NCBI RefSeq assembly: GCF_005405885.1
Contig: NZ_BJFL01000007.1
Span: forward strand, 130,394 to 194,393
From: Gandjariella thermophila
GTDB lineage: Bacteria; Actinomycetota; Actinomycetes; Mycobacteriales; Pseudonocardiaceae
Length of the DNA stretch: 64,000 nt
Direction of reading: 5' to 3'
Shown here piece by piece: positions 20,561 to 29,071 of this stretch. The position numbers were made by a program, and so were the translations under genes. The notes under the pieces were generated by a model. That model saw only the letters and a list, made by a program, of their open reading frames with translations. It was not told where the DNA came from and made no database searches. Position 1 is the first letter of the stretch. The number at the start of each line of letters is the position of its first letter.

Positions 20561-22366
20561 ATGGCCTTCTCCGTCCAGATGCCGGCGCTCGGCGAGAGCG
20601 TCACCGAGGGCACCGTGACCCGGTGGCTCAAGCAGGTCGGCGACACCGTCGAGGTCGACGAACCGCTCCTCGAGGTGTCCACCGACAAGGTCGACACCGA
20701 GATCCCCTCCCCCGCCGCCGGCGTGCTGCAGAAGATCCTGGTCTCCGAGGACGAGACCGTCGAGGTCGGCGCGGAACTCGCGGTGATCGGGGAGGCGGCC
20801 GAGAACGGCGCCGCGCCCACCGCGCCGGCACCGGCCGAGCCCGCGCGGGCCCAGCCGGCCGCGCAGCCGCCGGAGCAGCCGGCCACGGCCGCGGCGCCGC
20901 AGCCGGCCGAGCGGAGCGGGCCCGCCGCGCCGCAGCCCGCCCAGCCGGCCGCCGGTGGCGGCGCCGAGGGCACCCCGGTCACCATGCCGGCGCTCGGCGA
21001 GAGCGTCACCGAGGGCACCGTGACCCGGTGGCTCAAGCAGGTCGGCGACACCGTCGAGGTCGACGAACCGCTGCTGGAGGTGTCCACCGACAAGGTCGAC
21101 ACCGAGATCCCCTCGCCGGTGGCCGGGGTGTTGCTGGAGATCGTCGCCGGCGAGGACAGCACCGTCGAGGTGGGTGGCCGGCTCGCGGTGGTCGGTGAGC
21201 CCGGCGCCGCACCGGCGGCCGCACCCGCCCAGCCGGCCGCACCCGCCCAGCCGGCTGCACCGGCCCCCGAGCCGGTGCAGCAGCGGCCGGCGCCCCCCGC
21301 GCCCGAGCCCGCACCCGCGCCCGAGCCCGCACCTGCGGCCGAGCCGACGCCGCAGCCGACCGAGCAGCCGCAGGCCACCGTCCCGGCCGCGCAGCCGGAG
21401 GCCCAGCCCGCCGCGGCCCGGGTGGACGGCGAGACCGGCACGCCGTACGTCACCCCGCTGGTCCGCAAGATCGCCGCGGAGAACAACGTCGACCTGAGCA
21501 CCGTCCGGGGCACCGGCGTCGGCGGGCGGATCCGCAAGCAGGACGTGCTCGCCGCGGTCGAGGCGGCTAAGGCGGAGCAGGCGGCGCCCGCGGCCGCACC
21601 CGAGCGGCCCGCCGCGCCGGCTCCCTCGCCCGAGGTGCAGGCGCTGCGTGGCAAGACGGAGAAGCTGTCCCGGCTGCGCCAGATCGTGGCCCAGCGCACC
21701 CGCGAGTCGCTGCAGATCTCCGCGCAGCTCACCCAGGTGTTCGAGGTGGACGTCACCAAGATCGCCCGGCTGCGGGAGCGGGCGAAGAAGTCGTTCGAGG
21801 CGCGCGAGGGTGTGAAGCTGACCTTCCTGCCGTTCTTCGCCAAGGCGGCGGTCGAAGCGCTCAAGCAGCACCCGAAGCTGAACGCCTCGATCGACGAGGA
21901 GCGCAAGGAGGTCACCTACTACAACGCCGAGCACCTCGGTATCGCCATCGACACCGAGCGTGGCCTGCTCAACGCGGTCATCCACGACGCGGGCGACCTG
22001 AACCTCTCCGGGCTGGCGCACAAGATCGCCGACCTGGCCGAGCGGACCAGGGCGAACAAGGTCACCCCGGACGAGCTGGCCGGCGGCACCTTCTCGCTGA
22101 CCAACCTGGGCAGCAACGGCGCGCTGTTCGACACACCGATCATCGTGCAGCCGCAGGTCGGCATCCTGGGCGTCGGCGTGGTGCGCAAGCGCCCGGTGGT
22201 GGTGACCGACGAGAACGGTGACGACACCATCGCCATCCGCTCCATGGCGTACCTGGCGCTGACCTACGACCACCGCCTGGTCGACGGCGCCGACGCCGGC
22301 CGGTTCCTCACCACGGTGAAGAACCGCCTGGAGGAGGGCGCCTTCGAGTCCGACCTCGGACTGTAA
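20561..22366 (+). CDS. sucB: Dihydrolipoyllysine acyltransferase (E2), two lipoyl domains
   Basis: A 601-residue E2 core of pyruvate and/or 2-oxoglutarate dehydrogenase (DlaT/SucB type). Two lipoyl domains lie at about residues 1-78 and 138-215, each with the modified lysine in [14 protein letters not shown]. Long Ala/Pro/Glu linkers separate the domains. The E3/E1-binding domain is near 293-330 ([23 protein letters not shown]). The acyltransferase domain covers about 370-601 with [15 protein letters not shown] at 20561 follows GAGGAGTCAGCGAGAG. The two lipoyl-domain coding segments are nearly identical at DNA level. In mycobacteria and corynebacteria one such E2 serves both complexes; that is family knowledge. 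Confidence 0.93.
   Translation: MAFSVQMPALGESVTEGTVTRWLKQVGDTVEVDEPLLEVSTDKVDTEIPSPAAGVLQKILVSEDETVEVGAELAVIGEAAENGAAPTAPAPAEPARAQPAAQPPEQPATAAAPQPAERSGPAAPQPAQPAAGGGAEGTPVTMPALGESVTEGTVTRWLKQVGDTVEVDEPLLEVSTDKVDTEIPSPVAGVLLEIVAGEDSTVEVGGRLAVVGEPGAAPAAAPAQPAAPAQPAAPAPEPVQQRPAPPAPEPAPAPEPAPAAEPTPQPTEQPQATVPAAQPEAQPAAARVDGETGTPYVTPLVRKIAAENNVDLSTVRGTGVGGRIRKQDVLAAVEAAKAEQAAPAAAPERPAAPAPSPEVQALRGKTEKLSRLRQIVAQRTRESLQISAQLTQVFEVDVTKIARLRERAKKSFEAREGVKLTFLPFFAKAAVEALKQHPKLNASIDEERKEVTYYNAEHLGIAIDTERGLLNAVIHDAGDLNLSGLAHKIADLAERTRANKVTPDELAGGTFSLTNLGSNGALFDTPIIVQPQVGILGVGVVRKRPVVVTDENGDDTIAIRSMAYLALTYDHRLVDGADAGRFLTTVKNRLEEGAFESDLGL
20579..20705 (+). repeat. Intragenic direct repeat (lipoyl domain 1 coding segment)
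   Basis: Bases 20579-20667 are identical over 89 nt to 20984-21072, and the following stretch to about 20705 differs at only a few positions. Identity extends to synonymous third positions. Confidence 0.9.
20984..21110 (+). repeat. Intragenic direct repeat (lipoyl domain 2 coding segment)
   Basis: Second copy of the repeat at 20579-20705, coding for the second lipoyl domain of the E2 protein. The two are separated by an Ala/Pro linker of about 60 codons. Confidence 0.9.
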
Positions 22367-22378
22367 CCGGTTTGACAG

Positions 22379-22412
22379 GACGCGGCCCCCGCCCGCCGGC
22401 GGGGGCCGCGTC
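22379..22412 (+). terminator. Terminator of lpdA-sucB
   Basis: Perfect 15 bp arms GACGCGGCCCCCGCC (22379-22393) and GGCGGGGGCCGCGTC (22398-22412) around a 4 nt loop, 12 nt after the sucB stop. Confidence 0.9.
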
Positions 22413-22452
22413 GCGTGTGCACCAGCCCGCCGGGTCGGCGACCATACGAGCT

Positions 22453-23367
22453 ATGCGCGTCGTCGTCGCCGGTTCCTCCGGGCTGATCGGTACCGCTCTC
22501 GTCGCCGCCCTCCGCCAGGCCGGGCACGAGGTGATCCGCCTGGTGCGCCGGCCGCCCGCGGCCCCGGGTGAGCGGGGCTGGGACCCGCCCGCCGGCACCA
22601 TCCAGCCGGGCGCGCTGAACGGCGCGGCGGCGGTGGTCAACCTGTGCGGTGTGGGTGTGGTGGACCGGCGCTGGACCGCGGCCCGCAAGCAGGTGATCCG
22701 GGACAGCCGCACGGTGCCGACCGAGGTGCTCGCCGCCGCGGTCGCCGACCATGGGGTGCCCACCCTGGTCAACGCCTCGGCGGTGGGCTACTACGGGGAC
22801 ACCGGTGACACCGTGGTGGACGAGACCTCCCCGGCCGGCACCGGGTTTCTCGCCGACGTGTGCCGGGACTGGGAGGCGGCCACCAAGCCGGCCGCGGACG
22901 CCGGGGCCCGGGTGGTGCGGCTGCGCACCGGCCTGGTGCTGTCCGGCTCCGGTGGCCTGCTCGGCCGGGTGCGCCCGCTGTTCGCGGTGGCCCTGGGCGC
23001 GCGGCTGGGCGAGGGCCGGCAGTGGATGCCGTGGATCTCGCTGGCCGACGAGGTGGGCGCGATCCGGTTCGTGCTGGAGCGCGACGACGTGGCCGGGCCG
23101 GTCAACCTGACCGCGCCGGGTCCGGTGACCAACGCCGAGTTCACCCGGGCGCTGGGCCGCGCACTGGGCCGGCCGGCGCCCTGGACGGCGCCCGCGTTCG
23201 TGCTGCGCGCCGCGCTGGGCGAGCTGGCCGACGAGGCGCTGCTCGCCGGCCAGCGGGCGGTGCCGGAGGTGTTGCAGCGGCATGGATACCGGTTCCAGCA
23301 CCCGGCGCTCGCCGTCGCCCTGCACGCCCTCCTCCGCCGCTCACAGCCGGTTGCGGAACCGGAGTGA
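22453..23367 (+). CDS. TIGR01777-family epimerase (SDR39U1-like)
   Basis: A 304-residue extended short-chain dehydrogenase with N-terminal NAD(P)-binding [20 protein letters not shown]. The family motifs are [13 protein letters not shown], the active-site-like [13 protein letters not shown], and [13 protein letters not shown]; a C-terminal DUF1731-type segment ends in [13 protein letters not shown]. Function is unknown; M. tuberculosis has a member (Rv2216) just before lipB, as here. ATG at 22453 has no Shine-Dalgarno, and a CATACG element lies about 6 nt before it. The last six codons and the stop codon lie inside an inverted R1 repeat. Confidence 0.88.
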   Translation: MRVVVAGSSGLIGTALVAALRQAGHEVIRLVRRPPAAPGERGWDPPAGTIQPGALNGAAAVVNLCGVGVVDRRWTAARKQVIRDSRTVPTEVLAAAVADHGVPTLVNASAVGYYGDTGDTVVDETSPAGTGFLADVCRDWEAATKPAADAGARVVRLRTGLVLSGSGGLLGRVRPLFAVALGARLGEGRQWMPWISLADEVGAIRFVLERDDVAGPVNLTAPGPVTNAEFTRALGRALGRPAPWTAPAFVLRAALGELADEALLAGQRAVPEVLQRHGYRFQHPALAVALHALLRRSQPVAEPE

Positions 23368-23493
23368 CGTGCGACACCCAGCACGGGACCGCGCCAGGGC
23401 GAGGCCCCGCGCTCGCGGGAGCGCCCATCAGACACAACGGCACTGCCATGTCGCGGTCGGACCCCGGCGATCGCGGCACGCGTTCGCGGAGCA
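23350..23493 (-). repeat. R1 interspersed repeat, copy D (inverted)
   Basis: Reverse-complement relative of copy C over about 144 bp, with substitutions and one short deletion. It keeps GCGCCAGGGCGAGGC and the GTCGCGGTCGGACCCCGGCG blocks. The end palindromes have decayed to GGTTGCGGAACC (23350-23361) and GTTCGCGGAGCA (23482-23493). It overlaps the 3' end of the epimerase gene, and its other end lies just before the lipB promoter. Confidence 0.75.
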
Positions 23494-23505
23494 GGCACCG
23501 AGGCG

Positions 23506-23511
23506 TAAGGT
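23506..23511 (+). promoter_or_regulatory. Putative leaderless -10 box (TAAGGT) of lipB
   Basis: TAAGGT lies 8 nt before the GTG at 23520, with no ribosome binding site. It is located immediately beyond the R1 copy. Confidence 0.5.
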
Positions 23512-23519
23512 CGGTGGTC

Positions 23520-24257
23520 GTGAGCAGCCCCGACACCTCCTGCCGCGCCTCGACCGACCCGGTCGAGGTGCGTGATCTCGGCACCATCGACTACCTCAGC
23601 GCCTGGGAGTTGCAGCGGGAACTGGCCGCCGCGCGGGCGGACGGCGCCGGGCCGGACACGCTGCTGCTGCTGGAGCATCCCTCGGTGTACACCGCCGGAA
23701 AGCGCACCGCCCCGGAGGACCGCCCGACCGACGGCACCCCGGTGATCGACGTGGACCGGGGCGGCAAGATCACCTGGCACGGCCCGGGGCAACTGGTGGG
23801 CTACCCGATCGTGCGTCTCGGCGACCCGGTGGACGTGGTCGACTACGTGCGCCGGATCGAGGAGGCGCTGATCGTGGTGTGCGAGCGGCTGGGCCTGGAA
23901 ACCGGCCGGGTGGACGGCCGCAGCGGGGTCTGGCTGCCCGCGGACGGCGAACGGCCGGAACGCAAGATCGCCGCGATCGGCATCCGGGTGCAGCGCGGCG
24001 TCACCATGCACGGCTTCGAGATCAACTGCAACGCCGATCTCACCGCGTTCGACCGGATCGTGCCGTGCGGCATCCGGGACGCCGGGGTGACGTCGCTGTC
24101 CGCCGAGCTGGGCCGGGACATCACCGTGGCGGAGGTCCGCCCGATGGCCGCGCAGGCAGTGCTGGACGTGCTGGACGGCCGCATCCCGATCACCGACCGG
24201 CCGGTGCGCCGCGCCCAGCCGACCGCCGCCGGAGTCACCTTCGCGCTCCCCTCCTGA
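23520..24257 (+). CDS. lipB: Lipoyl(octanoyl) transferase
   Basis: A 245-residue enzyme that moves octanoate from octanoyl-ACP to lipoyl-domain lysines, the first step of lipoate assembly. Motifs are [15 protein letters not shown], the signature [17 protein letters not shown] with the His, [21 protein letters not shown] with the catalytic Lys, and FDRIVPCGI with the catalytic Cys. GTG at 23520 is chosen; another GTG two codons upstream is possible. Its substrates are made by the fab genes at 41 kb and its targets include the adjacent sucB product. LipA, its usual operon partner, is 5.8 kb downstream. Confidence 0.95.
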   Translation: MSSPDTSCRASTDPVEVRDLGTIDYLSAWELQRELAAARADGAGPDTLLLLEHPSVYTAGKRTAPEDRPTDGTPVIDVDRGGKITWHGPGQLVGYPIVRLGDPVDVVDYVRRIEEALIVVCERLGLETGRVDGRSGVWLPADGERPERKIAAIGIRVQRGVTMHGFEINCNADLTAFDRIVPCGIRDAGVTSLSAELGRDITVAEVRPMAAQAVLDVLDGRIPITDRPVRRAQPTAAGVTFALPS

Positions 24258-24623
24258 TTCCTCCCGACCGGCGGACTGCTGCCACGATGGCGTGCGGCGC
24301 CCGGCGGCCCGGCCGCCGGATGCGCCATACTCCGTGATCGGGTGACGGCCCCGAGGCGGCCTGATGGATCCGGGTGTGGCACCTTGTTCGGCTGGTGCGG
24401 TATCCATCTGACGGGGCGAGTGCTCGTGTCAGTGACGCGCCGCCGGGCCGGGTGGGCCTTCTCTCGGTGCCCCGGCCCGGTGTGACGGCGTGGCCCGCCG
24501 TTCCATGACCGTGCCGCGGCGCGGCGGTGCCGAGCGGGTCGCGGCGCGCGGTGGTGACGAATCCGGGCCGGGCGACGACGTGTCGGCGCCGGCGCCGGCA
24601 GAGGTGCAGGAGGATCGTCAGGG
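24258..24623. other. 366 bp intergenic region after lipB
   Basis: It contains a hairpin at 24443-24480 (see separate entry) and a CATACT hexamer near 24328-24333 that could be a -10 element. No ORF with coding character and no repeat copy were seen. It must carry the promoter of the glycosyltransferase gene at 24624. Confidence 0.4.
24443..24480 (+). terminator. Hairpin, possible lipB-distal terminator
   Basis: Perfect 10 bp arms CCGGGCCGGG (24443-24452) and CCCGGCCCGG (24471-24480) with an 18 nt loop. It is far (185 nt) from the lipB stop, so its role is uncertain. Confidence 0.4.
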
Positions 24624-25934
24624 TTGAGCAGCACAAGCACGGACCTTGGGGAGTCGGTGCCGGTGCCGGCGGCCGGGGCGGAGGACGCCCAGGCGGACGA
24701 CGAGGGAGTGGCAGCGGCGCGGACGGTGGAGGCAACCTCGGTGGCCGCGGCGGAGGCCACCGCGGGAAGAACGGCGGCCCCCGGCTTACCGCTGGCCGGC
24801 TGGTTCGCCGCGGCCCGCGCGGCGTTCCGCCCCGCCGCTCCGGCCGTTCTCGGCTACCTGGCGATCAGAGCCATCGGGTTCGTGGTGATGTGGGGCATGG
24901 TGCGCGGCGCCCGCCGCCCGACGACCCTGCCCCAGTTGCTCGGCTCCTGGGACGGCAAGTGGTTCCTGCGCCTGGCCAACGACGGCTACGACCACGCGGT
25001 GCGCATCCTGCCCAACGGCGACCCCAAGCAGTCCACGCTCGCGTTCTTCCCCGGCTACCCGTTCCTGGTCCGCTGGCTCGGCGCGCTGCCAGGGATGCAC
25101 AACCTCTCGGCCGCCGTGCTGATCACGCTGATCTCCGGCGCGGTCGCCGCCTGGGGAGTCTTCGAGGTGGGTCGCAGCATCTCCGGAAGCGACCGGGTGG
25201 GCACCGCGCTGGCCCTGCTGTGGGCGGTGGCGCCGGGCTCCGTGGTGCTGCAGATGGCCTACTCGGAGGCGCTGTTCACCGCCGTCGCCGCCTGGGCCCT
25301 GGTGGCCATGCTGCGCCAGAAGTGGCTGACCGCCGGCGTGCTGACCTTCGCGGCCGGCCTGGTGCGCAACACGGGCCTGGCGCTGGTGGCCGCGCTCGCG
25401 GTGGCCGCGCTGATCGCCACCCCGCGGGAGCAGGACCGCCTGCGGCGGTGGGCCGCGGTCGCGCTGTCCTCGCTGAGCACGGTCGGTTTCCTGCTCTGGG
25501 TGGGCATCCAGGCACACCGGCTGGACGGTTGGTTCTGGTTGCAGGACAGGGCGTGGGGGCTCAGCTTCGACGGCGGCATCGGCACCTTCGGCAAGGTGAG
25601 CCACTTCCTGGTCACCGACGGCAACGTGTACTACTCGCTCACCGCGCTGGTCGTGGTGGCCACGCTGCTGCTGTTCGGCTGGTCGTTCGCGGAGCGGATC
25701 CCGTTGCCACTGCGGGTCTACACCACCGGGGTGGTGATCCTGGCCCTGGGTAGCTCCGGCTTCTTCAACTCCAAGCCGCGCTTCCTGCTGCCCGCCTTCC
25801 TGCTCGCCTACCCGCTGGCGGTGCTGCTCGCCCGGGTGCGGCTGCGGGTGCAGGCGGCGCTGTTCCCGGTGCTCGGCATGACCGCCGTCTGGTACGGCAC
25901 CTACGTGATGACCATCACCGGCAGCAATCCCTGA
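24624..25934 (+). CDS. Polytopic glycosyltransferase, PIG-V/mannosyltransferase-like
   Basis: A 436-residue membrane protein with an acidic Ala/Glu-rich N-terminus (about 70 residues) and about 10 hydrophobic helices. The first extracytoplasmic loop carries LGSWDGKWFLRLANDGYD, and the next part has STLAFFPGYPFLVRWLG. A WDxxW-type acidic loop followed by a PGYP segment is typical of GT-C enzymes of the PIG-V group that use polyprenyl-phosphate sugar donors. It is likely an envelope mannosyltransferase; donor and acceptor are unknown. The start is TTG at 24624 with AGGAGGA 8 nt upstream. It is the first gene of the block separating lipB and lipA. Confidence 0.72.
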   Translation: MSSTSTDLGESVPVPAAGAEDAQADDEGVAAARTVEATSVAAAEATAGRTAAPGLPLAGWFAAARAAFRPAAPAVLGYLAIRAIGFVVMWGMVRGARRPTTLPQLLGSWDGKWFLRLANDGYDHAVRILPNGDPKQSTLAFFPGYPFLVRWLGALPGMHNLSAAVLITLISGAVAAWGVFEVGRSISGSDRVGTALALLWAVAPGSVVLQMAYSEALFTAVAAWALVAMLRQKWLTAGVLTFAAGLVRNTGLALVAALAVAALIATPREQDRLRRWAAVALSSLSTVGFLLWVGIQAHRLDGWFWLQDRAWGLSFDGGIGTFGKVSHFLVTDGNVYYSLTALVVVATLLLFGWSFAERIPLPLRVYTTGVVILALGSSGFFNSKPRFLLPAFLLAYPLAVLLARVRLRVQAALFPVLGMTAVWYGTYVMTITGSNP

Positions 25935-26184
25935 CCGGCGGCGGGTCTCGCAACGGGCGAAGCGCGCTCGTGTCGAGCGCCCCTCACGGCGCGTGATCCC
26001 GCGCCCGGTGCGAAATGGCCCATTGGTGGACTCTCGCCGGTGCCGTCCGCAGGCGATGATCACTGGGGACGGGCGCGACGTCTCGGTGCCGACCGCGACC
26101 CCCGGGCCGCCTGGCCCGGGCGTTCCGGGGGCCGGCTCGCCGGGCCGCGCCAGGCACAGTGAGCAGCACCGCGGAGGCGAGCGC

Positions 26185-26487
26185 GTGAGCAACCGACAGA
26201 CCCTGACGCCAGACGTGACCAGGCACCAGGGGGTGTGCCGCCCGCGCGCGAGCGAGGACGGGTGGGGCACCGTGCTGCTGCTGGTGCGGCTGCGCCGGGG
26301 CATCGTCGGTGAGGCCCGGCGCGTGGTGCACCTGGTGCCGGTGCCCACCGAGCACGTGCCGGCGGTGCTGACCGCGTACTGCGGCGCGGAGATCGTGCCC
26401 GGCACCGCCGAGGTGCTGTCCTGCTTCACCGGCGTGCCGTGCACCCCGTGCCTGGCCGCCGCCCCGTTACCGGAGGACGACCGGTAG
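26185..26487 (+). CDS. Hypothetical protein with Cys cluster (100 aa)
   Basis: A 100-residue protein starting VSNRQTLTPDVTRHQ. The core VVHLVPVPTEHVPAVLTAYCG is followed by GTAEVLSCFTGVPCTPCLAA, which gives a C-x5-C-x2-C cluster plus an earlier Cys. The spacing could bind a metal, but I recognise no family. GTG at 26185 has GCGGAGGCGAGCGC upstream. It is convergent with the LLM oxidoreductase gene. Confidence 0.55.
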   Translation: MSNRQTLTPDVTRHQGVCRPRASEDGWGTVLLLVRLRRGIVGEARRVVHLVPVPTEHVPAVLTAYCGAEIVPGTAEVLSCFTGVPCTPCLAAAPLPEDDR

Positions 26488-26545
26488 TACCGGTCCACCG
26501 CGAGGGCCGGCGGCGTTGTCGACCACGCCGCGACATTCCGCTGAG

Positions 26546-27493
26546 CTACCGCAGTTGCGGCGCCACCTCGGCCGCGATCAGCTCCACATGGTCCAGGTCG
26601 GACAGGTCGAGCAACTGCAGGTAGACCCGGGCGATGCCGGTGCGCTGCCGCCAGGTGCCGAGCCGGTCGACCACCTCGGCGGGCGTGCCGCACAGGCCGT
26701 TGCGCCGGAGTTCGTCCACCTCGCGGCCGATCGCCTTGGCCCGGCGGGCGATCTCCGCCTCATCCCGGCCCACGCACACCACCAGGGCGGCGGAACGGAT
26801 GATCTCCGCCGGATCGCGGCCGATCTCGGTGCATGCGGCGGCAACCCGCTCGTACTGGGCGACCGCGCTGTCCACGTCGACGAAGGGCAGGTTGAACTCG
26901 TCGGCGAACCGCGCGGCCAGCGCGGGGGTCCGCCGGGCGCCCATGCCGCCGATCAGCACGGGCGGCCGGGGCCGCTGCGCCGGCTTGGGCAGCGCCGGCG
27001 AGTCGGTGAGCCGGTAGTGCTTGCCGGCGAAGGAGAAGCTCTGTCCCTCGGGCGTGGCCCACAGCCCGGTGATGATCTCCAACTGCTCGGCGTACCGCTC
27101 GAACCGCTCCCGCAGCGACCCGAACGGGATGCCGTACGCGGTGTGCTCGGCCTCATACCAGCCGGACCCGATGCCGAACTCCACCCGGCCACCCGACATC
27201 TGGTCGACCTGCGCCACGCTGATCGCCAGCGGGCCGGGCAACCGGAAGGTGCCCGCGGTCATCAGCGTGCCCAGCCGCAGCCGGGACGTCTCCCTGGCCA
27301 GGCCGGCGAGCGTGATCCAGGCGTCGGTGGGTCCGGGCAGCCCGGTCACCGAGCCCATCTTCAGGTAGTGGTCGGAGCGGAAGAACGCGTCGTAGCCGGC
27401 GTCCTCGGCGGTCCTGGCGACCCGGAGCAGGTCGTCGTAGGTCGCACCCTGCTGGGGTTCGGTGAAGATGCGGAAGCTCAACGAGGTGTCCAC
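26546..27493 (-). CDS. LLM-class F420-dependent oxidoreductase
   Basis: A 315-residue luciferase-like monooxygenase fold protein. Typical segments are LLRVARTAEDAGYDAFFRSDHYL, RLRLGTLMTAGTFRLPGPLA, VEFGIGSGWYEAEHTAYGI and RPPVLIGGMGARRTPALAA. The subgroup with these motifs generally uses coenzyme F420, expected in this lineage; the substrate is unknown. GTG at 27493 begins the family N-terminus. It is followed by a short gap from the TetR gene on the same strand (48 nt), so co-regulation by that regulator is possible. Confidence 0.85.
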   Translation of the reverse strand: MDTSLSFRIFTEPQQGATYDDLLRVARTAEDAGYDAFFRSDHYLKMGSVTGLPGPTDAWITLAGLARETSRLRLGTLMTAGTFRLPGPLAISVAQVDQMSGGRVEFGIGSGWYEAEHTAYGIPFGSLRERFERYAEQLEIITGLWATPEGQSFSFAGKHYRLTDSPALPKPAQRPRPPVLIGGMGARRTPALAARFADEFNLPFVDVDSAVAQYERVAAACTEIGRDPAEIIRSAALVVCVGRDEAEIARRAKAIGREVDELRRNGLCGTPAEVVDRLGTWRQRTGIARVYLQLLDLSDLDHVELIAAEVAPQLR

Positions 27494-27541
27494 GGGCCGG
27501 AGGCTAGCCCTCCCGCCGGGCGCGCGGCACGGCCCGGGTGG

Positions 27542-28192
27542 TCAGCGCGAGGCGCCGCCCGCGGCCGGGCGCCCGGCGGGGTCGTTGTCGCGCCGGCGCA
27601 GCCCGGTCACCACCCGGGACACCGCGCGGGCCACCTCAGCGCCGGCCTGTTCCGGGTCGGTCGCGCTGGCGATCGCGTGCGCGCCGGCGGAAAGCGCGCC
27701 GAACAGTAGCTGGGTGGTGATCTCCACCGGCATGTCCTCGATCTCGCCGGCGTCGATCAACGACTTGATCGCCGCGCGCAGGACGCCGAAGCTGTAGCGC
27801 TCCTCGCACTCCCGCCACGCCTCCCAGCCCATCACCACCGGCGCCTCGTGGATCACGATGCGCTGGAACGACGGCTCCAGGCAGACCTTCACGTACGCCT
27901 CGATCCCCGCCATCGCCGTCTGCCACGGGTCGCCGGGCCCAGCCACGATCGCGCCCAGGTGGGCCATCACCCGGGTCTCCACCGCGTCGAAGGCCGCCTC
28001 GAACAGCGCCTGCTTGCCGCTGAAGTGGTGGTAGAGCGCGCCCTTGGTGACCCGGGCCAGCTTGGCGATCTCGTCCAGCGAGGTACCGGTGTAGCCGCGC
28101 TCGGTGAACAACTCGACGGCGCTGTCCACCAGGGCCTGCCGGGTCGCCTCCGCGTATTCCAACCGCCTCGACTGCACTGTCGCCACGCTCAC
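27542..28192 (-). CDS. TetR/AcrR family transcriptional regulator
   Basis: A 216-residue repressor-type protein. The helix-turn-helix lies at about residues 30-55 (TSLDEIAKLARVTKGALYHHF), followed by an all-alpha ligand domain. GTG at 28192 is preferred over an ORF extension of 31 codons, because the extension runs through the operator-like palindrome at 28201-28232. That palindrome begins 9 nt upstream of the start and lies between this gene and the divergent gene at 28308, so auto-repression and control of the divergent gene are expected. The ligand is unknown. Confidence 0.88.
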   Translation of the reverse strand: MSVATVQSRRLEYAEATRQALVDSAVELFTERGYTGTSLDEIAKLARVTKGALYHHFSGKQALFEAAFDAVETRVMAHLGAIVAGPGDPWQTAMAGIEAYVKVCLEPSFQRIVIHEAPVVMGWEAWRECEERYSFGVLRAAIKSLIDAGEIEDMPVEITTQLLFGALSAGAHAIASATDPEQAGAEVARAVSRVVTGLRRRDNDPAGRPAAGGASR

Positions 28193-28200
28193 AACCCTAG

Positions 28201-28232
28201 AACATACCAACGGTACGTACTCATGGTATGTT
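28201..28232. promoter_or_regulatory. TetR operator candidate (32 bp dyad)
   Basis: A two-level palindrome with one centre: outer arms AACATACC (28201-28208) and GGTATGTT (28225-28232), and inner GTACGTAC (28213-28220). 13 of 16 half-site positions pair. Related sequence GTCCGTACTGACGGTATG lies about 15 bp farther along and may be a second half-site cluster. Position between the divergent genes and local AT-richness fit an operator. Confidence 0.8.
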
Positions 28233-28307
28233 GTCGACCGAGGGTCCGTACTGACGGTATGCCGCAAACCTGTGGTATCGACCACGCCACGGGAGGAGGC
28301 CGAGCAC

Positions 28308-28826
28308 GTGAGCTGGAACGACTTCTACCAGCGGCGACGCGCCATCGACGAGGTGCTGCGGCGAGCCGCGCGGGACCCGCGGGGCCCGCTGCCGTTCGCC
28401 GACGTACCCGAGGCCGCCGAGATCTTCGGCAGCCAGGACACGTTGCTGCTGGCCCTGCACTACAAGTGGATGCAACTGCTGACCGGGCGGATCGGCATCG
28501 CGCTGTCCGCCGCCGAGCGCAGCCCGGACGTGGACCGGGTCGAGGCGGTCGGCACCGCGTGGCGCGAGCTGGCCGCGGCGAACCCGGTGCTGCACGCCGT
28601 GCTGACCACGCACCTGGACGAGGGTGACCACCGGCTGCGCGCGGCCGTCGAGCGGGAGCAGCGCATGCTCGCGCTGGCCGCCGGGCTCGCCGAGCCGGAC
28701 GAGAGCGCCGAGGAGATCAATCGGATCGGTCGCGCCTTCCTGACCCTGCTCCGTCGCACGCCGCTGCCGGTGGCCAAGCGGCGTAGCCCGGTGGAGCTGC
28801 TGCGGCGAATGGTGCCCAGCGGCTGA
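28308..28826 (+). CDS. Conserved actinobacterial protein next to TetR (172 aa)
   Basis: A 172-residue soluble, mostly helical protein starting VSWNDFYQRRRAIDEVLRRA. It has LLLALHYKWMQLLTGRIGIAL in the middle and a basic tail (RRSPVELLRRMVPSG). I recognise the N-terminal pattern as recurrent in actinomycetes, always without assigned function. GTG at 28308 has GGGAGGAGG upstream. It is divergently paired with a TetR regulator across the 32 bp dyad and so is the likely regulated target. A hairpin pair follows at 28837-28920. Confidence 0.7.
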   Translation: MSWNDFYQRRRAIDEVLRRAARDPRGPLPFADVPEAAEIFGSQDTLLLALHYKWMQLLTGRIGIALSAAERSPDVDRVEAVGTAWRELAAANPVLHAVLTTHLDEGDHRLRAAVEREQRMLALAAGLAEPDESAEEINRIGRAFLTLLRRTPLPVAKRRSPVELLRRMVPSG

Positions 28827-28836
28827 CCACCCGCGC

Positions 28837-28920
28837 GGCGCCCGCCCGATGCCCACCCGCCGCGGGCGCCCCTGGCCCGGCCGCGATGCCCGGGACGCGT
28901 AGGACGACCGCGTCCCGGGC
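28837..28920 (+). terminator. Tandem terminator hairpins
   Basis: First hairpin: GGCGCCCGC (28837-28845) with GCGGGCGCC (28862-28870). Second: perfect 12 bp GCCCGGGACGCG (28888-28899) with CGCGTCCCGGGC (28909-28920). Both follow the stop codon at 28826. Confidence 0.75.
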
Positions 28921-29046
28921 GACCTCCGGCAGCCGCGGATATGATCGCGCCCGGACGCGGCCGGGCCTTCGCGCGCCCTCCCGGGCCCGAGACGGCGCCG
29001 GCGGTCACAGGACCTCATCGATGGCCGGCCGGCCCTGGCGAACTTA

Positions 29047-29064
29047 ACCTACCGAGTAGTAGGT
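29047..29064. promoter_or_regulatory. Short dyad before the SDR gene
   Basis: ACCTAC (29047-29052) and GTAGGT (29059-29064) form a perfect 6 bp inverted repeat with a 6 nt spacer. It ends 7 nt before the ATG at 29072. It could be an operator or overlap the promoter. Confidence 0.4.
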
Positions 29065-29071
29065 GTGGCGC

